From: an uncultured Clostridia bacterium | Lineage (GTDB): Bacteria > Bacillota > Clostridia > Christensenellales > Borkfalkiaceae | Assembly: GCA_944372525.1 (NCBI GenBank) | Contig: CALVZL010000024.1 | Location: 1-63,186, forward strand | Reading direction: 5' to 3' | DNA: 63,186 bases | Shown: positions 53,321 through 61,592 of the stretch, in pieces | How the letters are laid out: every line of letters starts with the position of its first letter | Position numbering within the stretch: the stretch's first letter is position 1 | Program-made: the position numbers and the translations under genes | Notes under the pieces: generated by a model | What the model was told of the DNA's origin: nothing | Seen by the model: only the letters and a program-made list of their open reading frames with translations | The model's database searches: none

Positions 53321-54772
53321 TCACCGATCCGCCGCATTTCTCCGCAGCGAATCTTCCTCGGGAGGAAGAGGAAACTCCACCCAGAAACAGCTTCCTTTTC
53401 CCACTTCGGACTGCACGCCGAAGGCAATCTTATGACGGGTCAGGATGGTCTTGACGATGGACAGCCCGAGCCCCGTTCCCCGCACGGGACGTTTGTGCGC
53501 CTCGCTCGAGCGGTAGTAGCGTTCCCAAATGGTATCGATCTCTTCGGGAGGAATCCCCTTGCCTGTATCAATCACCTCAAACCTCGAACAGAGAGCTCCC
53601 TGTTTGAGGCGGATGAATACCTTCTTATCCTCTCCCGTATAATTGATCGCGTTTCCGATCAGATTGTAGAGCACCTGCTCCACGCGTTCCTTTCCGGCAA
53701 AGGTATAAAGATCGTCGTCGATATCCGTCAAAATGGAATAGCCCTGCGTCTCGACCATATAATCGAATCGTTTGGTCACCCGATAAACCTCTTCGGAGAG
53801 ATTGAACACTGTCTTCTCGCACTGATCGATCCCCGCCTGCATTTTCGACAGATCCAGCAGATCCCCCACCAGCGCGGCGAGACGATCGCTCTCGTCTATG
53901 ATGATCTGCGTGTGTTTTTCCCGCTTTTCGGCATCGTCGCCCGAAATTTCACGGATCATCGAAGCATACGCCTTGATCATGGTGAGCGGCGTCTTGAAGT
54001 CATGCGAGACGTTGGCGATCAATTCCTTTTGCATCTTGTCCGCGCGGGAGATCTCTTCCCCCGCATGTTCGAGCGCCTCGGACAATTCGCATGCCTCGGT
54101 ACAGAAATACCTGCCCCCGAACTTGACATCGTAATTCCCCCGCGCCAGATCCTTTGCCTTTTGCGTCACCTCGCTGATCGGCTTGGTGATCAGCATGGAA
54201 ACAAACCCGCTCACGACAAACGCAAACGCCACGGAAAAGAGCATCGTGATCACGGAAAGCCAGATCACGTCCCCTGAAAAACGGCTGAACGGAGAGAGCG
54301 CACGCGTGAGATAGAGATAGCAGTCGACGCCTCCGACCGTGACCGCTCTGGCATAAGCATAGGTATTGACCGACGGCCGATAGGTGACCGAAATATCCTT
54401 CCGCCCTCCCAAAGCCTCGCGGATCTGACCGATGATCTCCGACGCATTCTCGTCCGCGGCATCGGGATAGACATATTTTCCGTCCGCAGTGAACAAATAA
54501 GCGATGACGCCGTATTCTTTGGACACGGTGATCATCGCAAAGACGACGCCGTCCGTCCCGCCGCTCTCTGAAATCATGCGGCAGGCGACGCCTCCCGCCT
54601 CCCGCAACTCATTGAGAACCTGCTCGCGGTACTGCCGTTCCGTAAGAAAATTCTGGACGACGGCAAAGATCGCAATGATGACGACAGAAAAGAGCGAAAA
54701 CGTAACCCATAGGATTACGTTCAGATTCCTCGTCTTGATTTTTTTCTTTTTGTCACGCCCCTTCTGTTCCAT
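53321..54772 (-). CDS. Membrane sensor histidine kinase
   Basis: This 483-residue sensor has a basic N-terminus, membrane helix 1 (about 20-42), an extracytoplasmic sensor region to about 172, helix 2 (about 175-197) and a HAMP-type linker. The HisKA domain has NVSHDFKTPL near 270 (phosphoacceptor His), and the ATPase domain shows NLIGNAINYTG, DTGKGIP and GTGLGLSIV. The signal is unknown; the layout resembles PhoR/ResE-type kinases but lacks an obvious PAS domain. It follows its response regulator by 18 bases. Confidence 0.94.
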   Translation of the reverse strand: MEQKGRDKKKKIKTRNLNVILWVTFSLFSVVIIAIFAVVQNFLTERQYREQVLNELREAGGVACRMISESGGTDGVVFAMITVSKEYGVIAYLFTADGKYVYPDAADENASEIIGQIREALGGRKDISVTYRPSVNTYAYARAVTVGGVDCYLYLTRALSPFSRFSGDVIWLSVITMLFSVAFAFVVSGFVSMLITKPISEVTQKAKDLARGNYDVKFGGRYFCTEACELSEALEHAGEEISRADKMQKELIANVSHDFKTPLTMIKAYASMIREISGDDAEKREKHTQIIIDESDRLAALVGDLLDLSKMQAGIDQCEKTVFNLSEEVYRVTKRFDYMVETQGYSILTDIDDDLYTFAGKERVEQVLYNLIGNAINYTGEDKKVFIRLKQGALCSRFEVIDTGKGIPPEEIDTIWERYYRSSEAHKRPVRGTGLGLSIVKTILTRHKIAFGVQSEVGKGSCFWVEFPLPPEEDSLRRNAADR

Positions 54773-54790
54773 ATCTCCCTCTCGGTAAGA

Positions 54791-55462
54791 TCACGCCTCA
54801 AATTTATATCCCAGCCCGCGCAACGTCACAATAAATTTCCGGTATTCCTTGAGATTGCCGCGCAGCATCTTCACATGGGTATCCACCGTACGGTCGTCCC
54901 CGTAAAAATCATACCCCCAAACTTTGTTGAGAAGACGTTCGCGCGTGAGCGCTACCCCCCGATTCTCGACAAAATAAAACAGCAGCTCATATTCTTTCGG
55001 AGTGAGTTCCGCCCGTTCGCCGTTGACGTAAACGTTGCGTCCCGCGATATCGATCTTCAGTCCTTCGAATTCATATTGATCGCGCGGCGCTCGTTCCGCC
55101 GCCCCCTTGGTGCGGTTGACAACGGCATGGATGCGCGCAATGACCTCCTTGGGAGAAAAGGGCTTGGTGACATAGTCGTCTGACCCGATCTCGAACCCGA
55201 AGAGCTTATCGTATTCTTCCCCGCGCGCCGACAGCATGATGGCGGGAACGTCTTTGTACTTTTTGATCTCTTTTACGGCGGAAAATCCGTCAAGTCTTGG
55301 CATCATTACGTCCATGAGCACGATGTCGTAATCGTTTTCGCGGCATTTTTTCACGGCTTCCATGCCATCCTGCGCCTCGTCCGCTTCTCCGCCGTCAAAT
55401 TCAATATACTCGCGCAGTACGTTGCGGATCATTTCCTCGTCGTCTACGATCAAAACTTTCAT
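54791..55462 (-). CDS. OmpR/PhoB-family response regulator
   Basis: This 223-residue regulator has a receiver domain (VDDEEMIRN near 5, phosphoacceptor Asp in LMDVMMPRLDG near 53, and the Lys in KPFSPKE near 103). A winged-helix DNA-binding domain follows (about 128-222: LTPKEYELL, VWGYDFYGDDRTVDTHV, GLGYKFEA). The ATG at 55462 has AGGAGG six bases upstream. It is the first gene of the two-component operon. An inverted repeat in its upstream region could be its own operator. Confidence 0.95.
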   Translation of the reverse strand: MKVLIVDDEEMIRNVLREYIEFDGGEADEAQDGMEAVKKCRENDYDIVLMDVMMPRLDGFSAVKEIKKYKDVPAIMLSARGEEYDKLFGFEIGSDDYVTKPFSPKEVIARIHAVVNRTKGAAERAPRDQYEFEGLKIDIAGRNVYVNGERAELTPKEYELLFYFVENRGVALTRERLLNKVWGYDFYGDDRTVDTHVKMLRGNLKEYRKFIVTLRGLGYKFEA

Positions 55463-55480
55463 ACATGCCTCCTGTTTCGG

Positions 55481-55535
55481 ATTATACTTTGAAAATATTA
55501 AGAATATTTCACAATCCGGTGACAGCCCTGTGAAA
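55481..55535 (-). promoter_or_regulatory. Upstream region of the two-component operon: -10 box and inverted repeat
   Basis: A TATAAT box (55481-55486, minus strand) lacks a good -35 box. Upstream, TTTCACA (55507-55513) and TGTGAAA (55529-55535) form a 7-bp inverted repeat with a 15-base centre containing CTGTCAC. A missing -35 with a nearby repeat suggests activator control, perhaps by the regulator itself. Confidence 0.45.
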
Positions 55536-55598
55536 ATATGATACCACAATCTCCTCCCTCGCGCAAGAATTTTTTATGACTTTTTTGCAAACAAATGT

Positions 55599-55627
55599 TT
55601 GACATTGCGCGTTTTTCGTGCTATAAT
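55599..55627 (+). promoter_or_regulatory. Consensus promoter giving a leaderless radical-SAM mRNA
   Basis: TTGACA (55599-55604), 17 bases, TATAAT (55622-55627). Both boxes are perfect consensus. The ATG starts at 55634, exactly seven bases after the last -10 base. Confidence 0.9.
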
Positions 55628-55633
55628 CGAGGC

Positions 55634-56905
55634 ATGATATCCGAAGAGAAACTGAAAATCCTGACAGAAGGAGCAAAATACGACGTCTCCTGTTCCTCCT
55701 CGGGAAGCAGGCGGAAAAACGAAGGAGGCATCGGAAACGGTTCGGCGGCGGGCTGCTGCCATTCCTTCACTCCCGACGGCCGCTGCGTCTCCCTGCTGAA
55801 GATTCTCATGAGCAATGACTGCGTCTATCACTGCCGATACTGCCCCAATCGGGCGGACGCGGACGTTCCCCGCGCCACGGCGACACCGGAAGAACTTTGT
55901 CTTCTCACCGTAGATTTTTACAAACGCAACTATATTGAAGGGCTGTTCCTCTCCTCCGCCGTCGTGAAAAATCCCGACTATACGATGGAGCGGCTGCTGA
56001 TCACCGTCAAAAAACTGCGCACGGAATATGCCTTCCACGGATACATCCATCTCAAAGGAATCCCGCGGGCAGACGAGACACTCGTGCGGGAAGCGGCACG
56101 GTATGTCGACCGCATGAGCTATAACATCGAACTCCCTTCCGAACGCAGTCTGAAACTGCTTGCGCCGCAAAAAAGCAAGGAGAGCCTGCTGTTGCCTATG
56201 CGCCGCCTTGCAAAAGAAAAAGAACTCTTTCGGGCAGAAAAGCGAAACGGCCTGTTCCTGCCGGCGGGGCAGACCACGCAGATGATCGTGGGTGCAAGCC
56301 CCGAACCGGACGGACTCATCCTCCGTCTTTCCCAAAATCTCTATCGGAAACTGGGATTGAAGCGAGTTTACTATTCCTCCTATGTCCCCGTGGTCCGCGA
56401 CTCCCTGCTTCCGGATCTTCCCGTGGAACAGCTGCGGGAGCACCGCCTCTATCAGGCGGATTGGCTGCTGCGGTTTTACGGATTTTCCGCCGAAGAACTC
56501 CTTCCCGAAGGAGAAAATCTCCCTTTGGAATATGATCCGAAATGCGCCTGGGCGCTGAAAAATTTACACTGTTTTCCCGTGGAAGTCAATACAGCGCCTC
56601 TTGAAATGCTTCTCCGTGTTCCGGGAATCGGAGCAAAAAGCGCCTATAAAATTACTCAGGCGCGCCGCTACACCCCGCTCACCCTTGAGGATCTGCGCAA
56701 AATGCGCGTCGTCCTCCGCCGCGCGGCCTATTTCATCACCTGCGGGGGGAAATATTCGGGGACCAAAAGCAGAACCGGGCTGCGCGGACTGCTCTCGACG
56801 GGCATACAGCCCGCAAAGCAACTGAGTTTGTTTGACAATCCCAACGCACTTTTGCCTCTTTCCGAGGCGGAACCGGCATATTCCGCGCTGACGGGGGAAC
56901 TATGA
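55634..56905 (+). CDS. Putative DNA modification/repair radical-SAM protein (TIGR03916-type)
   Basis: This 423-residue protein has the radical-SAM cluster motif CVYHCRYC (CX3CX2C) near 62-69 after a Cys-containing N-terminal region (CCHSF). A C-terminal helix-hairpin-helix follows near 324-345 (LLRVPGIGAKSAYKI), typical of DNA contact. Near the end, QLSLF (396-400) is an exact sliding-clamp binding motif. It matches my memory of the uncharacterised family called 'putative DNA modification/repair radical SAM protein', usually paired with the DUF4130 protein that follows here with a 4-base overlap. The start is set by the promoter and the absence of a ribosome binding site. Chemistry and substrate are unknown. 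Confidence 0.85.
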   Translation: MISEEKLKILTEGAKYDVSCSSSGSRRKNEGGIGNGSAAGCCHSFTPDGRCVSLLKILMSNDCVYHCRYCPNRADADVPRATATPEELCLLTVDFYKRNYIEGLFLSSAVVKNPDYTMERLLITVKKLRTEYAFHGYIHLKGIPRADETLVREAARYVDRMSYNIELPSERSLKLLAPQKSKESLLLPMRRLAKEKELFRAEKRNGLFLPAGQTTQMIVGASPEPDGLILRLSQNLYRKLGLKRVYYSSYVPVVRDSLLPDLPVEQLREHRLYQADWLLRFYGFSAEELLPEGENLPLEYDPKCAWALKNLHCFPVEVNTAPLEMLLRVPGIGAKSAYKITQARRYTPLTLEDLRKMRVVLRRAAYFITCGGKYSGTKSRTGLRGLLSTGIQPAKQLSLFDNPNALLPLSEAEPAYSALTGEL

Positions 56906-57621
56906 TCTACTTTATCGACGGAACAAAAGAAGGATTTCTCACGGCGTTTTTGCTCGCGTTTCCGGATCCGGACTCCGCGATCGCATCCTCCGAACATCAG
57001 CTTGCGCTCGGTCAGCAATGCGCCTTTGTCACCGCAGACGAGGAACGGGCAAAGCGGGCGGAACGGCGCTTTCTTCAGCTCGACGGCAGATGTATGCGAG
57101 AGCTCGATACCCTGCTGCGCAGCGGCGAAAAAAACAAAGAACAGATCGCCTTTCGCTATCTTCGCCTCATCGCGCAAAAGCAGCGTCCCGTCCGCGATAT
57201 GCTCGCCGATGCGGATGTGCTCGCCGCATCCGAGTGCATGGCGCGCGTGGGACATGAGGCGGAGCGCTTAAAGGGGTTCGTGCGGTTCCTCGAAAGCGCC
57301 AGCGGCGCGCTCTATGCCCCCATTTCTCCCGACAATGACATCTGCGACCTGCTCGGCATACATTTTCGCGCGCGGCTGCCCGGATATCCCTTTGTCATTC
57401 ACGACGTCTCCCGCAAAAAAGCCTCCGTCTGGGACGGGGAACATCTCTTTCTCGCGCCGCTTGAACGGGCGGAAGTTTTGCTTTCTGCGGATGAGGAGGC
57501 GTGGCAGTCTCTCTGGCGGGAATATTATCGGAGCGTCAACATTCCCTCCCGCCTCCGTTTGAAACAGATGCGCGGCTATCTTCCCGTACGCTACCGAAAA
57601 TTCATGCCGGAATTCAAATGA
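56902..57621 (+). CDS. Probable DNA metabolism protein (DUF4130, TIGR03915-type)
   Basis: This 239-residue partner of the preceding radical-SAM protein shows the DUF4130 pattern: 'IYFIDGTKEGFLTA' at the N-terminus, a central HEAERLKGFVRFLE helix near 117, and YAPISPDNDICDLLGIHF near 139, closing with RGYLPVRYRKFMPE. In other bacteria the domain can be fused to a uracil-DNA glycosylase-like domain; none is present here. Reaction unknown. Its ATG overlaps the radical-SAM stop, so the two are made together. Confidence 0.85.
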   Translation: MIYFIDGTKEGFLTAFLLAFPDPDSAIASSEHQLALGQQCAFVTADEERAKRAERRFLQLDGRCMRELDTLLRSGEKNKEQIAFRYLRLIAQKQRPVRDMLADADVLAASECMARVGHEAERLKGFVRFLESASGALYAPISPDNDICDLLGIHFRARLPGYPFVIHDVSRKKASVWDGEHLFLAPLERAEVLLSADEEAWQSLWREYYRSVNIPSRLRLKQMRGYLPVRYRKFMPEFK

Positions 57622-57654
57622 CCTTGAGGTCGAGCGCGATCTTCCCTGAAAAAG

Positions 57655-57683
57655 TTGCTTTTCCCGCGCAGACATGCTATAAT
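57655..57683 (+). promoter_or_regulatory. Promoter of the PflX-like gene, near-leaderless
   Basis: TTGCTT (57655-57660), 17 bases, TATAAT (57678-57683). The ATG at 57692 is two bases after the expected +1 (57690), and no Shine-Dalgarno is present. Confidence 0.75.
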
Positions 57684-57691
57684 TTTTGTAT

Positions 57692-58546
57692 ATGGAATGC
57701 AGACTTTGCCCCCTGCAATGCGGGGCAGACCGAGACATTCGCGCGGGCCGATGCGGCGTACAAGGGCTGACTGTCGCAAAATATTACCTGCACCCCTTCG
57801 AAGAACCCCCCGTTTCCCACGCCAACGGGAGCGGGACCGTCTTTTTCGGAGGGTGTTCTTTGCGCTGTGTGTTCTGTCAGAATTACGAGATTTCCCGCGC
57901 CGCACGGGGAAAACCGGTCTCGCCACGGGAACTTGCGGATATCTTCCGCCGCCTCGAGGAGATGGGCGCGGACAACATCAACCTCGTAACGCCCGACCAC
58001 GTCTCCGACCAAATTGCAGAAGCGCTCCGCCTGTATCGTCCGCACATTCCCGTCGTTTACAATTCCAGCGGCTACTGTACGCCCTCCGCGCTGGAAGAGA
58101 TCGATCCCTATGTCGACGTCTATCTCCCCGATCTCAAATTTTATTCCCCCGAACTGTCCTTCCGCTACACGGGAAGAAGAGATTATTTCGATTATGCGAG
58201 CAAGGCGATCGGCTTTATGACAAAAAAACCCGTCCGTTACGACGAAACGGGCAAATTGCTTTCCGGGATTCTCGTACGGCACCTCGTGCTCCCCATGTGC
58301 ACTTCCGATTCCCTGCGCGTGCTCGATTTTCTCCGCACCGTCCTGCCCGACGGCGCTCCCCTTTCTCTTATGCGGCAGTACACGCCCATGGGGGAAATCT
58401 CAAAATATCTGGAACTTAACCGCACCGTCACGGACCGCGAATACCGCAGAGTCTGCGACTATGCTCTCTCCCTCGGGTTCGACTCCGTGTATCTGCAGAG
58501 CAAAGCGAGCGCAGGCAAAGCATTCATTCCGACATGGGACGAATGA
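57692..58546 (+). CDS. Radical-SAM protein, PflX-like (putative PFL-activase homologue)
   Basis: This 284-residue protein has a Cys-rich N-terminus (CRLCPLQC, then GRCG), followed by the radical-SAM motif CSLRCVFC (CX3CX2C) near 53-60. The radical-SAM core ends near 265. This is the layout of PflX proteins, annotated as pyruvate formate-lyase activating enzyme homologues, whose true partner is uncertain. No glycyl-radical enzyme gene is adjacent. An in-frame TTG two codons upstream is possible, but the ATG at 57692 fits better. It is driven by its own promoter after the DUF4130 gene. Confidence 0.87.
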   Translation: MECRLCPLQCGADRDIRAGRCGVQGLTVAKYYLHPFEEPPVSHANGSGTVFFGGCSLRCVFCQNYEISRAARGKPVSPRELADIFRRLEEMGADNINLVTPDHVSDQIAEALRLYRPHIPVVYNSSGYCTPSALEEIDPYVDVYLPDLKFYSPELSFRYTGRRDYFDYASKAIGFMTKKPVRYDETGKLLSGILVRHLVLPMCTSDSLRVLDFLRTVLPDGAPLSLMRQYTPMGEISKYLELNRTVTDREYRRVCDYALSLGFDSVYLQSKASAGKAFIPTWDE

Positions 58547-58551
58547 TCGGG

Positions 58552-58683
58552 TCAGCGCTCCCGCTTTTCTTGCATCAGCCGTTCTTTGAGACGGACCAGT
58601 TTTTTGGTCAGGCTGCCGCTTTGCGCAGGGGAGGCGCCCCTGAGCCGTTCTTCAATGCGCCGCAAGGCAAACCAATCTTTCAT
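58552..58683 (-). CDS. Candidate 43-residue small basic protein
   Basis: An open frame on the minus strand between the PflX-like and ABC-F genes starts MKDWFALRRIEERL and ends LKERLMQEKRER. It is highly charged and predicted to form two helices. GAGG lies very close (two bases) before the ATG, so the ribosome binding site is imperfect. Codon choice looks like the neighbours. It fills the only gap here and is divergent from the ABC-F gene. I do not recognise it. Confidence 0.45.
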   Translation of the reverse strand: MKDWFALRRIEERLRGASPAQSGSLTKKLVRLKERLMQEKRER

Positions 58684-58714
58684 ATCCTCAGTTTTTGTAC
58701 TTCGGAGCACGATT

Positions 58715-60568
58715 ATGCTGTTATCCCTTGAAAACGTTTCGTTCGGTTACCGCGGCGAAACTCTCCTCAAAGACATCTCCTTTTCCCTGCACGAAGGAGA
58801 GCGCGTCGGTTTCATCGGCGGAAACGGCGAAGGGAAAACCACGCTTCTGCGACTCATGCTGGGACAGCTCACCCCCGACCGCGGCTCTATCTTTCGCCGA
58901 AACGGACTGGTCTGCGGATACCTTGAACAGAGCGGCGGATTGGAATCGGACGCCGACGTCTACGGCGCGATGGAGGAAGTTTATGCGGAAGACCGCCTTC
59001 TCATCGAAAAGCTCTCGCAAACACAAATGGCGCTCTCCGAAGCGGCTCCGGCACAAATCGCCGCTCTCTCTTCGGAAATCGAACGACTGGAGAAGCGCAT
59101 CGCCGCCCGAGACAGCTACCATACCGACGTGCGCATCCGCACCGTGCTCGGAGGCATGGGATTCGAAGGAAAATATCGGCAAATCGTCTCCACGATGTCG
59201 GGAGGAGAAAAAACTCGTCTCAAACTGTGCAGGCTTCTGCTCGAACAGCCCGAACTGCTCATTCTCGACGAACCGACCAACCATCTCGACGTAAAAACCC
59301 TTTTTTGGCTCGAAGAATACCTCGAAAGCTACCGCGGCGCCCTGTTTGTCGTCTCGCATGACCGATATTTTCTCGACCGCGTCACTTCCCGCACGCTGGA
59401 ACTGGAAAACGGAACAGTCTGTTCTTTCAAAGGAAATTACTCCGTCTATAAAACACTCAAAGAAGAACAGCGGAAAGTGCGGCAGCGGGAATATGAACGG
59501 AAATGCGAAGAAATTGCAAAACTCCGCGACTACGTAGACAGAAACCTCGTGCGGGCGACCACGGCAAAGAGCGCGCAATCCCGCGTGAAAAAACTGGAGA
59601 AACTCGGCGTTCCGGAAAAGCCGCTTCCGCCGTCCGCGCCTCCGCGCTTTGTCTTCTCCTTTTCCGACCCTCCCTATGAACGTGTCCTCGACGCCCCTTC
59701 TTTTGATCTGCAGGCAGGGGAAAGACCATTGCTTACCCACGCCTCCTTCACCCTCATGCGCGGCGAAAAATGCGCCTTGACGGGAGAAAACGGCACGGGA
59801 AAGACGACGCTTCTGAAATTTCTCATGTCCGATTCTCCGCTGGTAACGCGGGGGAAATTTGTAAAGATCGCTTATTACGACCAGGAAAATGCCGATCTCG
59901 ACCCCGATGAACGAACGCTCGATGCATTTTGGGGCGCGAATCCGCTCATGCCGCACAGCCAGGCGCGCAATCTTCTCGCACAGGCGGGACTGTCTGCCGA
60001 AGATGTCGAAAAAAAAGTGCGCGAACTTTCGGGAGGGTTGCGCGCAAAACTCGAACTGGCTTTGCTCGAAAGCCGCCGCGGCAACGTCCTCTTTTTGGAT
60101 GAGCCGACCAACCACCTCGACCTGCCCGCGCGGGAAGCGCTCGAACAGGCGCTCCGCGAAAGCGATTGCACCATCCTGTTCGTCTCGCACGACCGACGGT
60201 TCATCGAAGCCGTCGCCGATAAGATCGCACTCATCGAAAACGGAAAACTCTCCTCCGCCAAATGCAGCTATGCGGAATTTCTCGAGCTCCAAAAGCAACA
60301 AACCGCCCCTCCTCCTCCAAAAACAGAACCCGCAGGAAAGAACGGCTATCGTTCAAAGGCAGAAAGGGCAAAAGAAGTTCGCCTGCGGACTCGTATGCGT
60401 GAGATCGAAATACGACTTGAGGCGATCGAAGAAGAGGAGTCTGTCTGTAACGAAAAACTGGCGCAATGCGCCGCAGACTATAAAAAAGTGCGCGAACTGA
60501 CCGAACGTCTGGATGCCCTTCGAAAAGAAACGGAGACGCTGTACGAAGAATATGCAGCGCTCATCTGA
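58715..60568 (+). CDS. ABC-F family ATPase
   Basis: This soluble protein of 617 residues has two ATPase domains and no membrane helices. Domain 1 has Walker A GGNGEGKTT near 35 and signature MSGGEKTRL near 160. Domain 2 has GENGTGKTT near 356 and a variant signature LSGGLRAKL near 441, with DEPTNHLD in both. The linker (about 245-320) is charged and helical, and a C-terminal coiled coil (about 545-615) is present, as in Uup/YdiF-type ABC-F proteins. These act on ribosomes, some as antibiotic-resistance factors; the subgroup here is unclear. GGAG nine bases upstream supports the ATG at 58715. Confidence 0.92.
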   Translation: MLLSLENVSFGYRGETLLKDISFSLHEGERVGFIGGNGEGKTTLLRLMLGQLTPDRGSIFRRNGLVCGYLEQSGGLESDADVYGAMEEVYAEDRLLIEKLSQTQMALSEAAPAQIAALSSEIERLEKRIAARDSYHTDVRIRTVLGGMGFEGKYRQIVSTMSGGEKTRLKLCRLLLEQPELLILDEPTNHLDVKTLFWLEEYLESYRGALFVVSHDRYFLDRVTSRTLELENGTVCSFKGNYSVYKTLKEEQRKVRQREYERKCEEIAKLRDYVDRNLVRATTAKSAQSRVKKLEKLGVPEKPLPPSAPPRFVFSFSDPPYERVLDAPSFDLQAGERPLLTHASFTLMRGEKCALTGENGTGKTTLLKFLMSDSPLVTRGKFVKIAYYDQENADLDPDERTLDAFWGANPLMPHSQARNLLAQAGLSAEDVEKKVRELSGGLRAKLELALLESRRGNVLFLDEPTNHLDLPAREALEQALRESDCTILFVSHDRRFIEAVADKIALIENGKLSSAKCSYAEFLELQKQQTAPPPPKTEPAGKNGYRSKAERAKEVRLRTRMREIEIRLEAIEEEESVCNEKLAQCAADYKKVRELTERLDALRKETETLYEEYAALI

Positions 60569-60803
60569 ACAAGGAGGCCTCTTCTCATCGTCTTTTCATC
60601 GTGTTTTCCCCAATTTTTCGCGATCGGTCCGCTCGTTCCACGGCCGAAACGGTTGACCACCGCCGTCAATCCCACAAAAACAGAAAAGAAACGGAAAACG
60701 CCGCCGACTGATATGGATCTCCTGTCTCTTCGGTAAAAAATACGTCTTCCCTTCCGTAAAACACGGGCGAACCGACGGAGGCGGCTTCCCCCTCGGATCC
60801 GCC
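60569..60803. other. Stretch without a recognisable gene
   Basis: Between the ABC-F stop and the end of the sigma pseudogene no supported gene was found. Minus-strand frames carry stops and show no family signature. It may be the decayed remainder of a gene that followed the sigma factor. Confidence 0.5.
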
Positions 60804-61197
60804 TCAGATTTGGAACTGCAACAGCTTTCTTAAGCGCACAAGTGCCTTTTTGCGCAGGGATTTCAGATTCGGACAGGACATCTGCATCAACCCTGCAATT
60901 TCTTTCGGAGATTTTCCCGAATAATAGTGCAACACGATCACATCGCATTCGCGCGGGGGCAGCTTTTCCAACGCGTCTGCAAGTTCGTTTAAGGTTTCGT
61001 CGTTGTACAGATCCTCGAATCCGTCTTCCGTACAGAGAATTTCTTCCTTCATTTGCTCTGCCGCACGCACCCGCCGACAGTAATCGACCGCGGAATGATG
61101 CGCGATCGAATAGATCCGCGTGGAGAGCTACTACCGCGCATTGTCGTAACGCGGAAGGCCGCGCTGCACCTTCATAAACACCGAAGAACGTACGTCT
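60804..61197 (-). pseudogene. Decayed ECF-type sigma factor
   Basis: Reading one frame on the minus strand gives MKVQRGLPRYDNAR, two tandem TAG stops, then LSTRIYSIAHHSAVDYCRR (region 2.3-2.4 pattern). Region 4 is complete (LEKLPPRECDVIVLHYYSGKSPKEIAGLM), followed by RLRKLL and a stop. The N-terminal half of region 2 is missing: the frame runs straight into the formyltransferase remnant near 61197. An 88-codon open part (60804-61070) remains but has no start context. Conclusion: truncated and stop-interrupted, not functional. Confidence 0.75.
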
Positions 61198-61592
61198 CGC
61201 ATCCGACTCTTCCGCCAGCTTATGCAACGTTACCCCGGACGATTTACCGCGCAGAATGGCGGTTGGCATCGGCCACGGTCCTCTGCCCTCGGGCAGCAGA
61301 GCCGGATGCAGATTGACCTGCATAACGCCTCTGTGACCGGAATTTTCCATGGATATCCCGCGGTAACGCCAAGTTCCACGCCTTCTTCCCGCAGACATGC
61401 GATATCACACTCCGACACGCGCGTCTTTTGCAAGGGGATCCCGCACTCCCGCGCAAGGGAACAAATTTTTTCCGTGCGGTCATACCCGTCTCCTTCCGCC
61501 GTAAAAACTTTCACTCCATCCTGCCCGCCTTGCAGTAAACCTTCCAGACAGTCTGCCAGGGCGTCGATCCCAAAATAAGCCGCCTTCTTGCT
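61198..61592 (-). pseudogene. Decayed formyltransferase-family gene
   Basis: The minus strand reads AAYFGIDALADCLEGLL, VFTAEGDGYDRTEKI and VTAGYPWKIPV in one frame. After a frameshift near 61320-61335 the next frame reads VNLHPALLPEGRGPWPMPTA and GVTLHKLAEE. This is the formyl_trans_N pattern (Asn-x-His and the LHPALLP loop) of small methionyl-tRNA-formyltransferase-like proteins. There is no start codon at the expected place (AGC precedes AAG AAG GCG), and the end is cut where the sigma remnant begins. It is distinct from the intact fmt at 18.7 kb. Confidence 0.75.

Noticed and set aside
61120..61140. Tandem TAG codons in the sigma factor frame as possible recoding
   Set aside because: The gene also lacks its N-terminal part and abuts another broken gene, so decay explains the stops better than stop-codon reassignment.
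60478..61398. A 306-codon minus-strand frame that could be read as a formyltransferase fused to a novel domain
   Set aside because: Only its first third matches a formyltransferase. The rest is the wrong frame of the sigma factor remnant and of the ABC-F end, so it is not a real fusion.
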